A DNA stretch of 19,532 bases, from NCBI GenBank assembly GCA_034696485.1, contig JAQIWT010000478.1, positions 1 through 19,532 of the forward strand, read 5' to 3'. Within the stretch, counting starts at the first letter, position 1; every line of letters begins with the position of its first letter. This document shows, piece after piece, positions 18,258 through 19,532 of this stretch. Under the pieces are notes generated by a model. That model did not search any database, had not been told where the DNA came from, and saw only the letters and a list, made by a program, of their open reading frames with translations. A program made the position numbers and the translations under genes. Origin of the DNA: Isohypsibius dastychi. Taxonomy: Eukaryota; Tardigrada; Eutardigrada; Parachela; Isohypsibiidae.

Positions 18258-19532
18258 CTAAGTGTCCAACGCCTCAGCAATCACATCGGCAGCATCAGGC
18301 TCATCATCACTGGAACTAGCAGTCGGAGCTAAATCTGCATCACCACCACCTCGTCGTTTACGTTTTCGCTCACTCTTCTTCGGGACAATATGCTCCTCCA
18401 CCAGTTTGTCAAACTTTCCAAGAGATTCAGCCAATTCTGCATTCTCCGGAAATGGAGTGCGTTCAGCAGCGGGAATGGACAGGAGGGTATCATACTTCTC
18501 CAATGAAAACAACATGACATCCATCGGGTTGAATTCAATATCTTTGGCCTCCAAAAAGCATTTCATCATATTCGCCGAGAAACCGCTGACGAGTGCAGTC
18601 CCAGGTTCATTCTTCTCCACCGGTGAGCCATGACTGTCTCGCAGATTCCAAAAAATGATCTTTGGAACTTCAAAACCTTCTGCTGCATACATCTTCTTGA
18701 TTTCTCCATAAGTGCTTGTCCAATGTCTACCGCCTAAGAACAACAAAGGCCATCACTCAACCTAGAAAAATATCACCGAAAAGAGCACGTTACCAGCTGT
18801 ATTAAACTGCATATCCGAGAAAACGAAGAGTTTCTCGACCATAACCGCATCTGGATCACTCTTAGCTCGTTTAAGTAACAGCTTAAAAACCGCCAAGAAG
18901 TCGGTGCTCCCTCCCCAGGGCATGGACTGAACACTGTGGACTCGTTCTCGGAGAGTGCCACCTACTATAGTTACCAACGTAGGATCTGAGTGGAAAGTGA
19001 TGAGCTTATTATTGAATGGCTTCTCAGTCAGTTCGGATACGATGAGTCCTAATGCGATGGCGACTTGCATAGGAACACCGGACATTGAACCGGAAACGTC
19101 GCAGACAGCCTGGACATGCTTGAAATTCCCACTTTCAGCCAGCTTAGCCACAAGATCTTTCCACTGTCCCTCCAGAGTGGCATCGACTTCAGAATCATGG
19201 CGTCCTATGAAACAGAAACATCAAATGATAAACTTCAGAATTCAAGTCACGAGTTCCGGAAAAGCTCTTTCAAAATGCCATTTCAATGTTGAAATTCCGA
19301 ATAATGTTCAACAACATAATTTTTTTCGCTGGCATTTTAAAGTGGATAAAAAAAGACGAGCCATAAACACTTCTTCACAACATATTCACAACTGGATCCG
19401 AAATATTTCTTCGAACCACCTCTCAGTTTCAAACTAAAAAGTCTTACCTTCCATGTACGGAACAATCAGTTCATGAGGCTGAGTTCCGGTCGACTTGATC
19501 TTGGCTTCTCCTTTGGTCAAAGCTCCCAGGTA
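18258..19532 (-). CDS. vWA-domain protein of the DUF2828 type, 3' part, 323 aa visible
   Basis: Three exons are visible: 19532-19448 (runs off the edge), 19204-18794 and 18733-18258. Introns are 243 and 60 nt, with donors GAAG|GTAAGA and GCTG|GTAACG and acceptors GTTTCATAG|GA and GTTCTTAG|GC. All are phase 1, giving Gly at each join. The first piece reads KSTGTQPHELIVPYME. A von Willebrand A fold follows with a complete metal site: DVSGSMSG (D64, S66, S68 in visible numbering), WGGSTDF (T129) and FVFSD (D159). Next comes GRHWTSTYGEI and PKIIFWNLRD, then a C-terminal basic run KKSERKRKRRGG, a likely nuclear signal, and an acidic Ser/Asp tail. This order matches DUF2828/DUF7788 proteins, which I know mainly from plants, fungi, amoebae and large DNA viruses. 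The vWA domain resembles that of the Ro60/TROVE group, hinting at RNA or protein binding. The N-terminal half is outside the window. Confidence 0.8.

Noticed and set aside
18955-19437. 160-codon plus-strand frame
   Set aside because: It is antisense to the vWA exon that carries a complete metal-binding motif.

Overview
This window looks like nuclear DNA from a small animal with a compact genome. The supported genes are split by short GT-AG introns (mostly 52-140 nt, two longer at about 240 and 400 nt). Several genes end at AATAAA- or ATTAAA-type poly(A) signals, and there are two class A G-protein-coupled receptors. There are no bacterial operons or ribosome binding sites. A tardigrade or similar small ecdysozoan is my best guess, but this is inference and no rRNA or mitochondrial marker is present to prove it. 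All gene models were spliced by hand from reading frame, splice consensus and intron phase.

Layout from left to right. (1) 275-1172, minus strand: a two-exon gene for a 179-residue coiled-coil protein of unknown function, beside an A/CTCAA-rich repeat at the window start. (2) 3151-4253, plus strand: a two-exon, 349-residue alpha/alpha-barrel (six-hairpin glycosidase / AGE-like) protein of a type I associate with fungi, plants and bacteria. (3) 4747-4834: a foldback with perfect 31-bp arms. (4) 5398-6675, minus strand: a three-exon helix-loop-helix protein. Its second intron contains an opposite-strand exon-like segment resembling part of a galectin domain. (5) 7337-7798, minus strand: a decayed coding region interrupted by stop codons. 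(6) 8442-8800: a weakly supported pair of plus-strand exons. (7) 9495-10527 and 14625-15674, plus strand: two paralogous GPCR genes with the same intron position, the same intron phase and second exons of identical length. (8) 12080-13283, between the receptors: a four-exon F-box gene. (9) 13478-13971: a degraded Tc1/IS630-type transposon. (10) 18258-19532, minus strand: the 3' part of a von Willebrand A-domain gene of the DUF2828 type, running off the right edge.

The genes do not form an obvious pathway. The receptor pair points to a local tandem family expansion, with the F-box gene and the transposon relic between the copies. Two genes (the AGE-like enzyme and the DUF2828-like vWA protein) belong to families I know mainly outside animals, so they are candidates for horizontal acquisition or patchy retention. 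The 2.6 kb between 15675 and 18257 and the 1.5 kb between 10528 and 12032 hold no gene I can defend.
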